Origin: Allomuricauda sp.
Lineage (GTDB): Bacteria; Bacteroidota; Bacteroidia; Flavobacteriales; Flavobacteriaceae
Direction of reading: 5' to 3'
DNA: 64,000 nucleotides
NCBI GenBank assembly: GCA_003712125.1
Contig: RHLF01000001.1
Coordinates: forward strand, 992,001 to 1,056,000
Shown: one piece after another, positions 46,400-56,147 of the stretch
Layout: the number at the start of each line of letters is the position of its first letter
Numbering within the stretch: position 1 is the first letter of the stretch
The notes under the pieces: model-generated
Databases searched by the model: none
The model's input: the letters and a program-made list of their open reading frames with translations, nothing else
What the model was told of the DNA's origin: nothing
Program-made: the position numbers and the translations under genes

Positions 46400-47980
46400 A
46401 TGAAGAAATACCTTAATCTTTTTGATTTCTCGCAAAAGGTAAATTACCGTACAGAAATTCTTTCTGGGCTTACGGTCGCTTTGGCATTGGTGCCAGAAGC
46501 GATTGCTTTTGCTTTTATCGCCGGACTCTCACCTTTGACAGGTTTATATGCGGCCTTTGTCATGGGATTGGTCACCTCCATTCTTGGTGGTAGACCGGGC
46601 ATGATTTCCGGAGCGACCGGTGCCGTGGCCGTTGTTATCGTGTCCCTGGCCAAGGATTATGGTGTTGAATATGTGTTTGCCACAGTTATTTTGGCTGGAA
46701 TGCTCCAATTGGCTGCAGGTTTTCTTCGGTTGGGAAAATTGATGCGTTTGGTGCCCCATCCCGTAATCTTTGGTTTTGTGAACGGCTTGGCCATCATCAT
46801 ATTTATGTCACAATTGGATCAATTTAAGCAGGCCGATGGCACATGGCTTTCGGGAATGACCTTGTATCTTTTTTTAGGGTTGGTGTTATTGACCATGTTG
46901 GTGATTTGGGGTTTGCCAAAGTTGAGCAAGGTCGTACCTGCCTCTTTAGTGGCAATTCTTCTTGTTTTTGGCATTGTCTTTTTCTTAGGGTTGGATACCA
47001 GAACCATTGGCGATATTGCCTCCATTAAAGGTGGCTTTCCGCCTTTTCATATCCCGGAACTACCGTTCTCATGGGAAACCCTACAAATCATATTTCCATA
47101 TGCTGCCATTGTTGCCGGTGTCGGGCTGATTGAAAGCCTGTTAACCCTTAATATAGTTGATGAAATTACGGAGACCCGTGGCCGGGGGAATAAAGAAGCT
47201 GTGGCCCAAGGGGCGGCGAACATCCTTTCGGGCCTGTTCTCAGGTATGGGCGGTTGTGCAATGATCGGGCAGAGTTTGATCAATATATCAAATGGTGCCA
47301 GGGCAAGACTTTCGGGTATTGTAGCCTCGTTGATGCTGCTGGCGTTTATCATGTTTGGATCGGAACTGATTGAAAAGGTCCCTATGGCGGCCTTGACCGG
47401 GCTTATGATCATGGTAGCCTTGGGTACCTTTGAATGGGCCAGTTTACGAACCTTTCGACGTATGCCGAAATCAGATGTGCTGGTCATGGTACTGGTGACT
47501 TTGGTGACCGTATTTCTGCACAACCTGGCGTTGGCCGTATTGGTTGGGGTCATTATCGCTGCTTTGGTTTTTGCCTGGGACAATGCCAAACGTATTCGAG
47601 CCAGAAAGCATATCGATGCAGATGGCGTCAAGCATTACGAAATATACGGCCCCTTATTTTTCGGGAGTACCACCTTGTTTGCCGAAAAATTTGATGTGAT
47701 CAATGACCCAAGTGCTGTCGTTATCGACTTTAAGGAAAGCCGTGTGGTTGATATGTCGGCCATAGAGGCCCTAAATAAAATTACGGAACGCTATCAAAAG
47801 GTTGGTAAGAAGGTGCACCTAAAACACCTGAGCCGTGATTGTATTCGTTTGCTCAAAAACGCAGACGATATTATTGAGGTAAATGTCATGGAAGATCCTA
47901 CCTATAAGGTGGTTACCGACAATACCAAACGCAAAACACCCGAGGGGGAAGAAAATCCATTTCAGCTGTGGGGACTTTAA
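46400..47980 (+). CDS. SulP family inorganic anion transporter with STAS domain
   Basis: GLTVALALVPEAIAFAFIAGLSPLTGLYAAFVMGLVTSILGGRPGMISGATGAVAVV; STAS SAVVIDFKESRVVDMSAIEALNKI. Confidence 0.94.
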   Translation: MKKYLNLFDFSQKVNYRTEILSGLTVALALVPEAIAFAFIAGLSPLTGLYAAFVMGLVTSILGGRPGMISGATGAVAVVIVSLAKDYGVEYVFATVILAGMLQLAAGFLRLGKLMRLVPHPVIFGFVNGLAIIIFMSQLDQFKQADGTWLSGMTLYLFLGLVLLTMLVIWGLPKLSKVVPASLVAILLVFGIVFFLGLDTRTIGDIASIKGGFPPFHIPELPFSWETLQIIFPYAAIVAGVGLIESLLTLNIVDEITETRGRGNKEAVAQGAANILSGLFSGMGGCAMIGQSLINISNGARARLSGIVASLMLLAFIMFGSELIEKVPMAALTGLMIMVALGTFEWASLRTFRRMPKSDVLVMVLVTLVTVFLHNLALAVLVGVIIAALVFAWDNAKRIRARKHIDADGVKHYEIYGPLFFGSTTLFAEKFDVINDPSAVVIDFKESRVVDMSAIEALNKITERYQKVGKKVHLKHLSRDCIRLLKNADDIIEVNVMEDPTYKVVTDNTKRKTPEGEENPFQLWGL

Positions 47981-48044
47981 GTAATTGGCTTCTAAGATTT
48001 TTTAATTCAGCCCACGAATTCTTTTGTTGAAAATGTTTGATAGG

Positions 48045-48338
48045 CTATAACAAATAGGTATAGAATACCCAGATAAATAGAAATATAAGTGGTGAAATGA
48101 TCAAAAAGGAAACTACATAAATCAAAATTTCTTTTGATCGGTCGCGTTTGGCCTGCACAATTATCTTATCCCGTATTTTCTTTTTCTCAAAATCGGATAG
48201 GTCTTTGAATTTTAATTCTGTGTCATTCAAGCAACCCTCATAACTATCTCTAATTGCTTTATACCCCTTTCTCTTTTTTATCAAGGCACGGTTTTCCTTT
48301 AATGAACCTGAAGCATGAAAACCGAAACCCATATCCAA
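48045..48338 (-). CDS. Hypothetical protein with C-terminal TM segment
   Basis: 97-aa ORF, charged N-terminal region and hydrophobic tail ILIYVVSFLIISPLIFLFIWVFYTYLL. Confidence 0.55.
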   Translation of the reverse strand: MDMGFGFHASGSLKENRALIKKRKGYKAIRDSYEGCLNDTELKFKDLSDFEKKKIRDKIIVQAKRDRSKEILIYVVSFLIISPLIFLFIWVFYTYLL

Positions 48339-48384
48339 TTTTATTTATAGGTGGTCGAAATAGAGAAAATGTTACACCTTCGGG

Positions 48385-48981
48385 TTACTCATTCAGTTTT
48401 CCCAAGAATACATTCACTTTCGGATTTATGGGGTTGCCACTCATCCGTCGCATCAGGGTAATCTGGCCTGCGTGATAAATACAATCGGAGAGCATGCCGT
48501 TGAGCAAGTTCCAAAAGGGAAAGTCAAACTGTTTTTCACCACGCTGAAAGATGACTTTTGAAGCGTCGAACGAGTCGGTTTGCATGGCCCTATATTTTGT
48601 GCTGGCGGCCTGCAAATTATCAAGGGTCATTTTTCGCAGCTCCCCAAATGAATATTTTGAAAAGTCTTTGGGCCTAATGTTGGGCTGGGCATCTGGGGCA
48701 TTCAAAATCATTTCTGACATGCCATAAATGTGTTGTAAGGTTTCCAGTGCGGTACGCGATTCCGCGGTGGGTTGAAAGTTCAAGTCTTTTTCGGTCAGCC
48801 CTTCGGTAGCCCAGTAATAGCGAAAACCAAGTCCGTCGACCATTCTTGCAACGATATTTCCTGATGAGTAACTTTCAGCGTATTCGGGAATTTGACTATA
48901 AGGCAATTGCATAGTTTGAGATTGAAGATTTGTCGTGAACAACAAAATTGAGAAAAAGAATAAAATTGTTTTTGGTGTCAT
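48385..48981 (-). CDS. DinB-family (YfiT-like) protein with signal peptide
   Basis: TLQHIYGMSEMILN...LLNGMLSDCIYHAGQITLMRRMSGNP; start set at MTPKTILFF. Confidence 0.82.
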   Translation of the reverse strand: MTPKTILFFFSILLFTTNLQSQTMQLPYSQIPEYAESYSSGNIVARMVDGLGFRYYWATEGLTEKDLNFQPTAESRTALETLQHIYGMSEMILNAPDAQPNIRPKDFSKYSFGELRKMTLDNLQAASTKYRAMQTDSFDASKVIFQRGEKQFDFPFWNLLNGMLSDCIYHAGQITLMRRMSGNPINPKVNVFLGKLNE

Positions 48982-49331
48982 TGTATACAACCGTTATAAA
49001 ATGTTGAAAATTCATGTACTTCGACCTCAAAAAGTTTGTTTTGCACGGCACTGTCGGAGTGTATTAGGGTTTTTGCGGCGGTAAGATCGGACGCCTTAAA
49101 TAATACCATGCCCGTTTCATCGTATCGTGCTCCCAACGCTATGATTTTCCCGCTACGCAACTGTTGTAAAAAGTTTGAATGCGCTTTAAAATAGGCTTGT
49201 TCGTTTGGGGCCTTCGAATTATCCCATGCATCCCCGGTGGTATAGAGCGCAACAAAATAGAGCTCTTTTTTGTCATCGGATGTTTGACCGAAAACCAAGA
49301 AGGGAACCAGTAAAAAAAATAGAAATCGCAT
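48978..49331 (-). CDS. YciI-like family protein with signal peptide
   Basis: YFVALYTTGDAWD..AYFKAHSNFLQQLRSGKIIALGARYDETGMVLFKA; start set at MRFLFFLL. Confidence 0.75.
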   Translation of the reverse strand: MRFLFFLLVPFLVFGQTSDDKKELYFVALYTTGDAWDNSKAPNEQAYFKAHSNFLQQLRSGKIIALGARYDETGMVLFKASDLTAAKTLIHSDSAVQNKLFEVEVHEFSTFYNGCIQ

Positions 49332-49335
49332 CCTT

Positions 49336-50052
49336 TTACTTTTGGGGAGTTCTTTTACTCCAAACTTCATGAATGGGCTGTCCTTTGCTGCTCAACCCTG
49401 AATGGTGCCAATCACCTTCCTTTAGTTCATAGTCAAATTGAAGGCTTGCACCTACCCGAGAATCATCGCGCGAAAAAAACGCAATATTTTCGGTGTATTT
49501 CCCATCAACGGTGGTATAGGTGCCACCTCCAGTACCCATAAACTGCTTGGTCTCGGTATTATAGGCAATCCACTGAAAACGGGTGCCAGAAAGAATTTTC
49601 ATCGTTTTTCGCGGTCGGTCGGTATCCCGCTTTTGCATTTCCCCATTGCGCACGCGACCCGAAATTAACCAGGCCCCCGACAAGGCTCCTGGCGTTCCAT
49701 TGTCCAATCGTTTCCAGACCATCTCAAAACCCTTGACACGAAACTCGTTTTCTGAGAATTCAACCTCAAAGTTCGATGTGGTACCAACGCGTTCTGGGGT
49801 TTCCGTATCGAATTCGACGGTCTCGGTAAGCGTATTACCTTCAAGGCTCCAAGTGCCTCCGTTCGTGCTTACAAAAGCACCCGATTTTGCATCGTAGAAT
49901 GTAGCTACCTGATAGCCTTCGGCTAAGATGACCACATTGCGGAGTTCGCGGTCGCCTTCTGTGATTAGGGCTTCCCAAGCACCAAGTAAGGATTGGCCAA
50001 AAGAAAAGCTCAGGGTTGAAAAAAAGACGAATGTTAAAATGATATTTTTCAT
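49336..50052 (-). CDS. Secreted protein of unknown function with internal duplication
   Basis: Signal peptide MKNIILTFVFFSTLSFSFGQ; two similar halves beginning LLGAWEAL and LSGAWLIS. Confidence 0.75.
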   Translation of the reverse strand: MKNIILTFVFFSTLSFSFGQSLLGAWEALITEGDRELRNVVILAEGYQVATFYDAKSGAFVSTNGGTWSLEGNTLTETVEFDTETPERVGTTSNFEVEFSENEFRVKGFEMVWKRLDNGTPGALSGAWLISGRVRNGEMQKRDTDRPRKTMKILSGTRFQWIAYNTETKQFMGTGGGTYTTVDGKYTENIAFFSRDDSRVGASLQFDYELKEGDWHHSGLSSKGQPIHEVWSKRTPQK

Positions 50053-50062
50053 AGGTATGGTT

Positions 50063-50443
50063 TTAGTACATGGTATTCGGATTCGCTGATTTTGAGGGAA
50101 TTTGTTGAATGGCATCCCAATGTTCACAGATTTTGCCCTGATCATTAAATCTGAAAAAATCCATGGTGACATATTGGTCATTGCCGGGCCATATCTGATG
50201 GGTGTGCAGGGCCACCAAATCTCCTTCTGCTATGCACCGAACAAATTCGATTGATTTTTCGGGGTATTCCTCCTGCATCCGTTCAAAATAGGCAATGAAC
50301 CCTTGCGTGCCATCGGCCACATCCGGATTATGTTGTATATAATCGTCGCCAATATAGCGATCAACAGCTGCTTTTGGGTTGCCCAAATAAGCCATTTTAT
50401 AAAAGGCAATGGCGTTTTCTTTGTTCCGTTCTAAAGTATTCAT
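50063..50443 (-). CDS. SnoaL-like / NTF2-fold protein
   Basis: NKENAIAFYKMAYLGNPKAAVDRYIGDDYIQHNPDVADGTQGFIAYFE...VALHTHQIW...MDFFRFNDQGKICEHWDAIQ. Confidence 0.9.
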   Translation of the reverse strand: MNTLERNKENAIAFYKMAYLGNPKAAVDRYIGDDYIQHNPDVADGTQGFIAYFERMQEEYPEKSIEFVRCIAEGDLVALHTHQIWPGNDQYVTMDFFRFNDQGKICEHWDAIQQIPSKSANPNTMY

Positions 50444-50450
50444 GGTCCAT

Positions 50451-50490
50451 AAAAAAATGCTGTCATCAGGTCGGTTGATAACAGCATTTT
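50451..50490 (-). terminator. Rho-independent terminator
   Basis: - strand AAAATGCTGT ... ACAGCATTTTTTT stem-loop downstream of cytochrome c gene. Confidence 0.8.
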
Positions 50491-50509
50491 CTTCATTTCG
50501 TGATTGGTT

Positions 50510-50989
50510 TTATAAGGTGCGCAAATACTCGGCCAACTCCCGAGCTTCCTCCTCGGTAAGATTTTGATTGAGCATAATGGCGTTGTTGTATTCTTTGAGC
50601 AAGGCCTTGGCTATCGGATCATCCTTTAGCATTCCATTTGGATTGAGCATCATATTCATGACCCATTCCGGGCTTCGGCGCTCATAAACCCCTTTCATTG
50701 GCGGGCCGATCATACGACCTTCAACTTGGTGGCAGGCCACGCAAATTGCGTTGAACTTGGCTTCTCCACGTGCGGCCATTTCGGTATCAATGGCATCGGG
50801 GAAGTCAATATTTTTAATAGGACCAATTCCCTTATTATTGAGGTCAACAGGTACCCCCTCACTTGTATCAGCTTTTTTGTCTTCGGTTTTGGTGCGGCTT
50901 ACCTCAAAGCCATCTTTCTTTTCCTCTTTTTTTCCACCACAGCTGGCAACAAAGGCACCAAGGGCAATACATAAGATTAGTTTTTTCAT
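50510..50989 (-). CDS. c-type cytochrome lipoprotein
   Basis: Lipobox GAFVASCGG; heme motif FNAICVACHQVEGRMIGPPMKGVYERR. Confidence 0.9.
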   Translation of the reverse strand: MKKLILCIALGAFVASCGGKKEEKKDGFEVSRTKTEDKKADTSEGVPVDLNNKGIGPIKNIDFPDAIDTEMAARGEAKFNAICVACHQVEGRMIGPPMKGVYERRSPEWVMNMMLNPNGMLKDDPIAKALLKEYNNAIMLNQNLTEEEARELAEYLRTL

Positions 50990-51036
50990 GTCTGATCGAT
51001 TAGAACTACTAATATAAAGAAACTTGACTGTCAATT

Positions 51037-51996
51037 TCAATAGGAAGCAAAGAATTCGACTGCCCGCTGTTCGGCATAGCTGACATTTTTCTTGCCCCAA
51101 AATCCGACATGGCCTCCAAATTCTGGAATTTCCAAATGCAGGTTTGGGTTTTGTTGGGCCTCCTCATAAGGGTAGCATCGCGCGCCTAAAAACGAATCGT
51201 CCTTTGCGTTGAGGATCAGACTGGGAATGGGAATATTGGGCAAAAATGGTTTCGAACTGCATTTTTCATAGTAGTCCAAAGCATCTTTGAAACCATGTGC
51301 GGGTCCGGTATAGACATCATCGAAATCTTTAAGGGTAACAATGCCCTTAATTTGAGCTTCTGAAATAGCATCGGGAAACTGTTGCCGTTTTTCACGGAGT
51401 TTTGCCAACAAGTTTTTTTTGAACCGTTGTGAGTACAACACATTTTTCGATTTCAGCAATTCGTCACAAGCATCTTTCAGATCACAAGGTACCGAAACCG
51501 CAACGGCCGCCTTAAGTTTTTTGGGGATGTTATGGCGCTCGCCCAAATATTTTAAGGTAAGATTTCCGCCAAGGCTAAAGCCCATCAAATAGAGTTCTTC
51601 ATAGGCCTTATTGGATAAAATGAAATTGATAACAGAAACCAAGTCTTCCGTAGCTCCTGAGTGATACGACCGATAGAGTCGATTGGTCTCTCCACTGCAC
51701 CCCCGAAAGTTTACCGCGCAGGTATCAAAGTTGTTGTTGGTTAATCGTTTGGCACTGCCGGTGATATAATGGCGTTGGGCATCGCCCTCTAGGCCATGTA
51801 ACAAAACAACCACCTTTTTTGTTGACAACGCGCTTTCGCTCCAGTCGAGATCCAAAAAATCACCATCGGGCAGGTCAATACGTTCACGCCGTTGTACCAC
51901 ACCATTTACCTTGCGGAAAATTCCGGCATAAATGGTAGAGAAGTGCCCATTTCTGAAGGCGAAGGGAGGCCGATAGTTAGAGGGTACCAGCGGCAT
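51037..51996 (-). CDS. Alpha/beta hydrolase, YheT-like
   Basis: PPFAFRNGHFSTIY, VVLLHGLEGDAQRHYITG, LYLMGFSLGGNLTLKYLGE, GGHVGFWG. Confidence 0.92.
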   Translation of the reverse strand: MPLVPSNYRPPFAFRNGHFSTIYAGIFRKVNGVVQRRERIDLPDGDFLDLDWSESALSTKKVVVLLHGLEGDAQRHYITGSAKRLTNNNFDTCAVNFRGCSGETNRLYRSYHSGATEDLVSVINFILSNKAYEELYLMGFSLGGNLTLKYLGERHNIPKKLKAAVAVSVPCDLKDACDELLKSKNVLYSQRFKKNLLAKLREKRQQFPDAISEAQIKGIVTLKDFDDVYTGPAHGFKDALDYYEKCSSKPFLPNIPIPSLILNAKDDSFLGARCYPYEEAQQNPNLHLEIPEFGGHVGFWGKKNVSYAEQRAVEFFASY

Positions 51997-52030
51997 GATT
52001 ACAATTTTGAATGCTGGTTAATAATCCACA

Positions 52031-53005
52031 TTACTTTGGAAAAGTCTCCAATAATTTACCCTGCTCTTCAATGGCAGTTTTGAATTCTGACTTCAGCTTG
52101 GTTACCAATGTTTCCACACTGGGCTTGTCTTCGATCAGGGCAGAACCCTGTCCGGCAGACCAAATGGTTTTCCAGGCCTTGTGTTCGGTATCCAGTTCCT
52201 TTCCAAAGTCAATTTTTTGATCTTTTTTCAAATCTTCTGGAGTTAAACCCGCCGCTTCGAGGCTTTTGGTCAAGAAGTTGGCATGCACCCCAGATATGGC
52301 TGCGGTATAGGTCACATCACTTGCTCCGGCGTCAATGATCATATCTTGGTAGGCCTCAGGTGCCCTGCTCTCTGAGCAGTTGATAAATCTTGTGCCCATA
52401 TAGGCCAAATCTGCCCCCATTTGCATGGCCGAGGCGATATCACGGCCGGTACTGATACACCCAGAAAGAATAATGGTCTTGTCAAAAAAGGTCTTGGTTT
52501 CTGCAACCAGGGTCATGGGGTTAATGGTTCCGGCATGGCCTCCAGCGCCAGCTGCTACTAAAATCAATCCATCAACACCAGCACCCGCGGCTTTTTGGGC
52601 ATGGCGTTTTTTGATCACATCGTGAAAAACCAGGCCGCCATAACTATGTATGGCATCTACCACCATTTGAACTGCCCCTAGGGAAGTTATTACCAAGGGC
52701 ACCTGATGTTTTACACATAGTCTGACATCGGCTTCGACCCTCGGATTGGTTGGGTGAACAATAATGTTGACACCAAAAGGGGCCGCCTTTTTTCCGGTGG
52801 CTTCTTCCCAGGCTTTCAATTCGGTCTTGATTTGGATCAACCATTCTTCGAAACCTTCACTGGTTCGTTGGTTCAAGGCCGGGAAGGTCCCTACAATGCC
52901 GTTTTTACAACATTCGATGACCAACTCGGGTCCAGAAATCAAAAACATGGGTGCCGCAATGGCGGGCAATGAAAGATCTTGAATAAAAGAGGCTTTTTGG
53001 CTCAT
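52031..53005 (-). CDS. Nitronate monooxygenase / 2-nitropropane dioxygenase family
   Basis: LPAIAAPMFLISGPELVIECCKNGIVGTFPALNQR, GAGGHAGTINPM, MGADLAYMGTRFI. Confidence 0.93.
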   Translation of the reverse strand: MSQKASFIQDLSLPAIAAPMFLISGPELVIECCKNGIVGTFPALNQRTSEGFEEWLIQIKTELKAWEEATGKKAAPFGVNIIVHPTNPRVEADVRLCVKHQVPLVITSLGAVQMVVDAIHSYGGLVFHDVIKKRHAQKAAGAGVDGLILVAAGAGGHAGTINPMTLVAETKTFFDKTIILSGCISTGRDIASAMQMGADLAYMGTRFINCSESRAPEAYQDMIIDAGASDVTYTAAISGVHANFLTKSLEAAGLTPEDLKKDQKIDFGKELDTEHKAWKTIWSAGQGSALIEDKPSVETLVTKLKSEFKTAIEEQGKLLETFPK

Positions 53006-53100
53006 GATACTTTTTTTAGAGAATTACGACTTGATGCCAAGTCGTTCTTCAAATCTATGCTATTTTTGAAAACTATTATGCGTGCATAACAATTAAAACT

Positions 53101-53577
53101 ATGTTTTTTAAGGAAATAGAGATTCGCTGGAGCGATTTGGATGCCAATAGGCACCTGGCCAACACCTCCTATATTGATTACGGTAGCCATACACGCATTG
53201 ATTTCTTGGCCGGAATAGGCTTTGATATGAAATACATGGCAGCAAACCAGATAGGACCTGTTGTTTTTTATGAACACATCTATTATTTCAAGGAGGTTTT
53301 TGCTGGTAAAATAAAAGTCTCTTTAGGGTTAAAAGGCTTGAGTGCAACCGGCAAGTTTTTCGAGTTTCAACACGATTTTTATGACGCCCAGGGCAAAAAC
53401 TTTGCCCGTTTGGAAATTATGGGCGGCTGGATGAATCTCAAGACCCGTAAATTAATGGACCTGCCCCAGGATATTATGGCAAATTTTGACACGGTAGCCA
53501 AGGCTGAAGACTTTCGAATTTTGACCAATGCAGATACCCGAAAGTTTGCGAAAGCACCTAAGGATTTGGAAATCTGA
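53101..53577 (+). CDS. Acyl-CoA thioesterase (hot-dog fold)
   Basis: EIRWSDLDANRHLANTSYIDYGSHTRIDFL. Confidence 0.9.
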   Translation: MFFKEIEIRWSDLDANRHLANTSYIDYGSHTRIDFLAGIGFDMKYMAANQIGPVVFYEHIYYFKEVFAGKIKVSLGLKGLSATGKFFEFQHDFYDAQGKNFARLEIMGGWMNLKTRKLMDLPQDIMANFDTVAKAEDFRILTNADTRKFAKAPKDLEI

Positions 53578-53615
53578 AGAAATTTAGATGAACTAAATCT
53601 CGGTTATTATTAAGC

Positions 53616-54512
53616 TCAGTTGCCTTTTGGAACTGCCTTTTTACTCGCCAAATACACACCCACCAAAACCAATATTGCGGCCACCACTTTAATGGTGGTC
53701 AGGGCATCTTTTCCGGCGAGTATGGCGAACACGATGCCGATCAAGGGTTGTACATATATGAAGGCCCCAATGGTAGATGCCTTGAGCTCGGTCATGGCAA
53801 AAATATTGAAGAGGTAGGTGCAAAAGGTGGTGCCAATGACCACAAAGGCAATAACCCCATAAGCCCATAAGGGCATAGTGCCCCAATCAATCTCACTAAA
53901 TCCACCGTAGGTGATGGGAAAATTGATGATCAGCGCTATGGTGAACAACCATTTCATCAAGGTAAAGGGATGGTATTTGGAAACCAATTTTTTGGCGACC
54001 ACCAAGTAGGCACCGTAGGAGGTGGCGTTTAAAAGAAAAAGGCTGTTTCCCAAAGGAATGTTGGGGGCGTCTTGACGCAATTCGGCACCAAAAAGTACCA
54101 AGGCCAAGGCTCCGACAAAACCTAGAAAAATACCAAACCCCTTATTAAAGGTGATGCGCTCGCTCAAGAAAAGGGCCGATAGAATGACCACAATGATAGG
54201 GCTTATGGTCACCAAAACAGAACTGTTGATCGGGGTTGACAGGTCGAGCCCCTTAAAAAAGGCCAGCATATTGATGACCATACCCAACAGGGCGGCAAGC
54301 AATAACCTGCCCCAATCCTTGCGCTCTATTTTTTCTTTGGGGCCAAAAAATGAAATGGCCCAAAACAACAGGGTAGCCCCAACCACCCGAATAAAAATAA
54401 AGGCAAAGGGCGTCACATAGTTGGGCATCACCCCCTTGGCAATGGTATGGTTGATGCCATATATGGTCGTGGCGGCTAGGGCCGCCAAAAAGGCTAGGGT
54501 TCGTTTGCTCAT
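53616..54512 (-). CDS. EamA/DMT family transporter
   Basis: 10-TM pattern; TTIYGINHTIAKGVMPNYVTPFAFIFIRVVGATLLF; ASTIGAFIYVQPLIGIVFAI. Confidence 0.9.
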   Translation of the reverse strand: MSKRTLAFLAALAATTIYGINHTIAKGVMPNYVTPFAFIFIRVVGATLLFWAISFFGPKEKIERKDWGRLLLAALLGMVINMLAFFKGLDLSTPINSSVLVTISPIIVVILSALFLSERITFNKGFGIFLGFVGALALVLFGAELRQDAPNIPLGNSLFLLNATSYGAYLVVAKKLVSKYHPFTLMKWLFTIALIINFPITYGGFSEIDWGTMPLWAYGVIAFVVIGTTFCTYLFNIFAMTELKASTIGAFIYVQPLIGIVFAILAGKDALTTIKVVAAILVLVGVYLASKKAVPKGN

Positions 54513-54862
54513 GCGTGCAGTGCGGCTTTTGCGCCTTCGACCTGTTTTTTGGCATTGCCAATAAACAACTGGTCGCCAACGACCACAACGGGTCGTTTCA
54601 AAAAGGTGTAATGTTCAAGAATCAAGTTTTTGTAGTCCTCCTCTCCTAGGGTCTGGTCATTTAACCCACGTTGGCGAAACAACATGGCCCTGCGGCTGAA
54701 CAGCGATTCATAGCTATCGGTCAAGGCACGCATTTCTTCCAATTCGTTGGGCGTTATACCTTTAGATTTTATTTCCCGTAATTCGATACCATCCAAAGGT
54801 TCCAGTTCCTTTAGAATTTTTTGACAGGTCTTACAGGTTTCGAGGTGGTATATTTTTTTCAT
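54509..54862 (-). CDS. ArsC/Spx-family thioredoxin-fold protein
   Basis: KKIYHLETCKTCQKILKEL ... SRRAMLFRQRGL ... TFLKRPVVVVGDQLFIG. Confidence 0.87.
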   Translation of the reverse strand: MKKIYHLETCKTCQKILKELEPLDGIELREIKSKGITPNELEEMRALTDSYESLFSRRAMLFRQRGLNDQTLGEEDYKNLILEHYTFLKRPVVVVGDQLFIGNAKKQVEGAKAALHA

Positions 54863-54914
54863 TTTTTATGGCTTTTGAAGTTGCAAAGTACGCCAATTAT
54901 AAGCGAAAAGAACG

Positions 54915-55607
54915 CTATGACAATGCAAATTTGACAGCGGCTTTAGCGTGGATCAGCGTGGTGTTAAAGGTGGGTAAAACCACCGCCGAATCCGGGATCA
55001 AAATAGGCAATTCGGTACAGCCCAAAATGATGCCCTCTGCGCCTTTTTCTTCCAAGTCGTTTATAATGGCAATACTCTTTTCTTTCGCCTCTTCGGTAAA
55101 GATACCCTTGACCAATTCATCATAGATGATCTGTTGCAAATAGGATCGGGATGTGGCATCGGGGATGACCACCTCAAGACCAAATTCTTTGGCCAATAGT
55201 TGGGTATAAAAATCTTGTTCCATGGTGAAACGGGTACCCAACAAGCCAATCTTTTTTAGTTTTTGTTCGGCAATGGCATCACCAGTGGCCCTTGCAATAT
55301 GCAGAAAGGGAATGCTGATTGCCTTTTCGATGGCATCGGCCACCAGGTGGATGGTGTTGGTTGCTAAGATGACCATGTCGGCACCACCGGCTTCCAATTT
55401 TTTAGCCTCCAAAGCCATAAGCGCACCTATTTCAGCCCAATTATCCGCCATTGATAGTTGCTCTATGGGTGCAAAATCTACCGAGCTCATCAAAATTTTG
55501 GCAGAATGAGAACCCCCCAGTGCTTCGGCAATGAGTTGATTCAGGTATTCGTAGTAAAATTTGGAGGACTGCCAACTCATACCTCCTATAAGTCCAATTG
55601 TTTTCAT
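54915..55607 (-). CDS. Aspartate/glutamate racemase family protein
   Basis: MKTIGLIGGMSWQSSKFYYEYLN, VILATNTIHLVADAIE, GIILGCTELPILI; start set at MKTIGLIGG. Confidence 0.93.
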   Translation of the reverse strand: MKTIGLIGGMSWQSSKFYYEYLNQLIAEALGGSHSAKILMSSVDFAPIEQLSMADNWAEIGALMALEAKKLEAGGADMVILATNTIHLVADAIEKAISIPFLHIARATGDAIAEQKLKKIGLLGTRFTMEQDFYTQLLAKEFGLEVVIPDATSRSYLQQIIYDELVKGIFTEEAKEKSIAIINDLEEKGAEGIILGCTELPILIPDSAVVLPTFNTTLIHAKAAVKFALS

Positions 55608-55782
55608 CGTCTTTATTTGATTTTTGACATTTCTTCTGCCCCACAAACGGTTACCCTTTGCAACCATTGGGAAATACGCCAGGTCCTTTGTTGCCTTTCA
55701 GACTTTGTATGAACGGCGCAACGCACCGTGCATTCTATCGTATTCATATTTCGCTATTTATCGATTTGTATCTTAAAATTTT

Positions 55783-56085
55783 TTAGAGTGTATCTTTCAA
55801 GGTATTCACATAAGCCTGTATGACTTCTTCATTTCGTTTGTAATACGTCCATTTGCCGTGACGCGTTGGAATAAGTAGATGGGCATTTTGCATCGAATTC
55901 AAGTAGGTCGAAATGGTCGATTGTGACAAGCCAGTTTTATCTTGAATGTAACCCACACAAACACCATCATTAAAATGGTCAATATCTTGGTGGGGCGGAA
56001 AATTTTTCTCCGGTTCTTTGAGCCATTGCAAGATGGCCACGCGCGTTTTATTCGATAATACCTTACTTATTTCAACTATATTCAC
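55783..56085 (-). CDS. ArsR-type winged-helix transcriptional regulator
   Basis: EISKVLSNKTRVAILQWLKEPEKNF ... YIQDKTGLSQSTISTYLNSMQNAHLLIPTRHGKWTYYKRNEE. Confidence 0.9.
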   Translation of the reverse strand: MNIVEISKVLSNKTRVAILQWLKEPEKNFPPHQDIDHFNDGVCVGYIQDKTGLSQSTISTYLNSMQNAHLLIPTRHGKWTYYKRNEEVIQAYVNTLKDTL

Positions 56086-56109
56086 CGTGTAAAGGTATAT
56101 AAAATATTT

Positions 56110-56133
56110 ACATATCTAGAAAATTAGATATGT
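56110..56133. promoter_or_regulatory. Perfect inverted repeat between divergent arsR-type and dinB-type genes (candidate operator)
   Basis: ACATATCTA-GAAAAT-TAGATATGT, 9-bp arms with no mismatch. Confidence 0.7.
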
Positions 56134-56147
56134 TTTAACAATATCCA

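Noticed and set aside
47047-47631. 194-aa minus-strand ORF
   Set aside because: Lies wholly inside the second SulP gene on the opposite strand; composition not protein-like and no recognisable motif.
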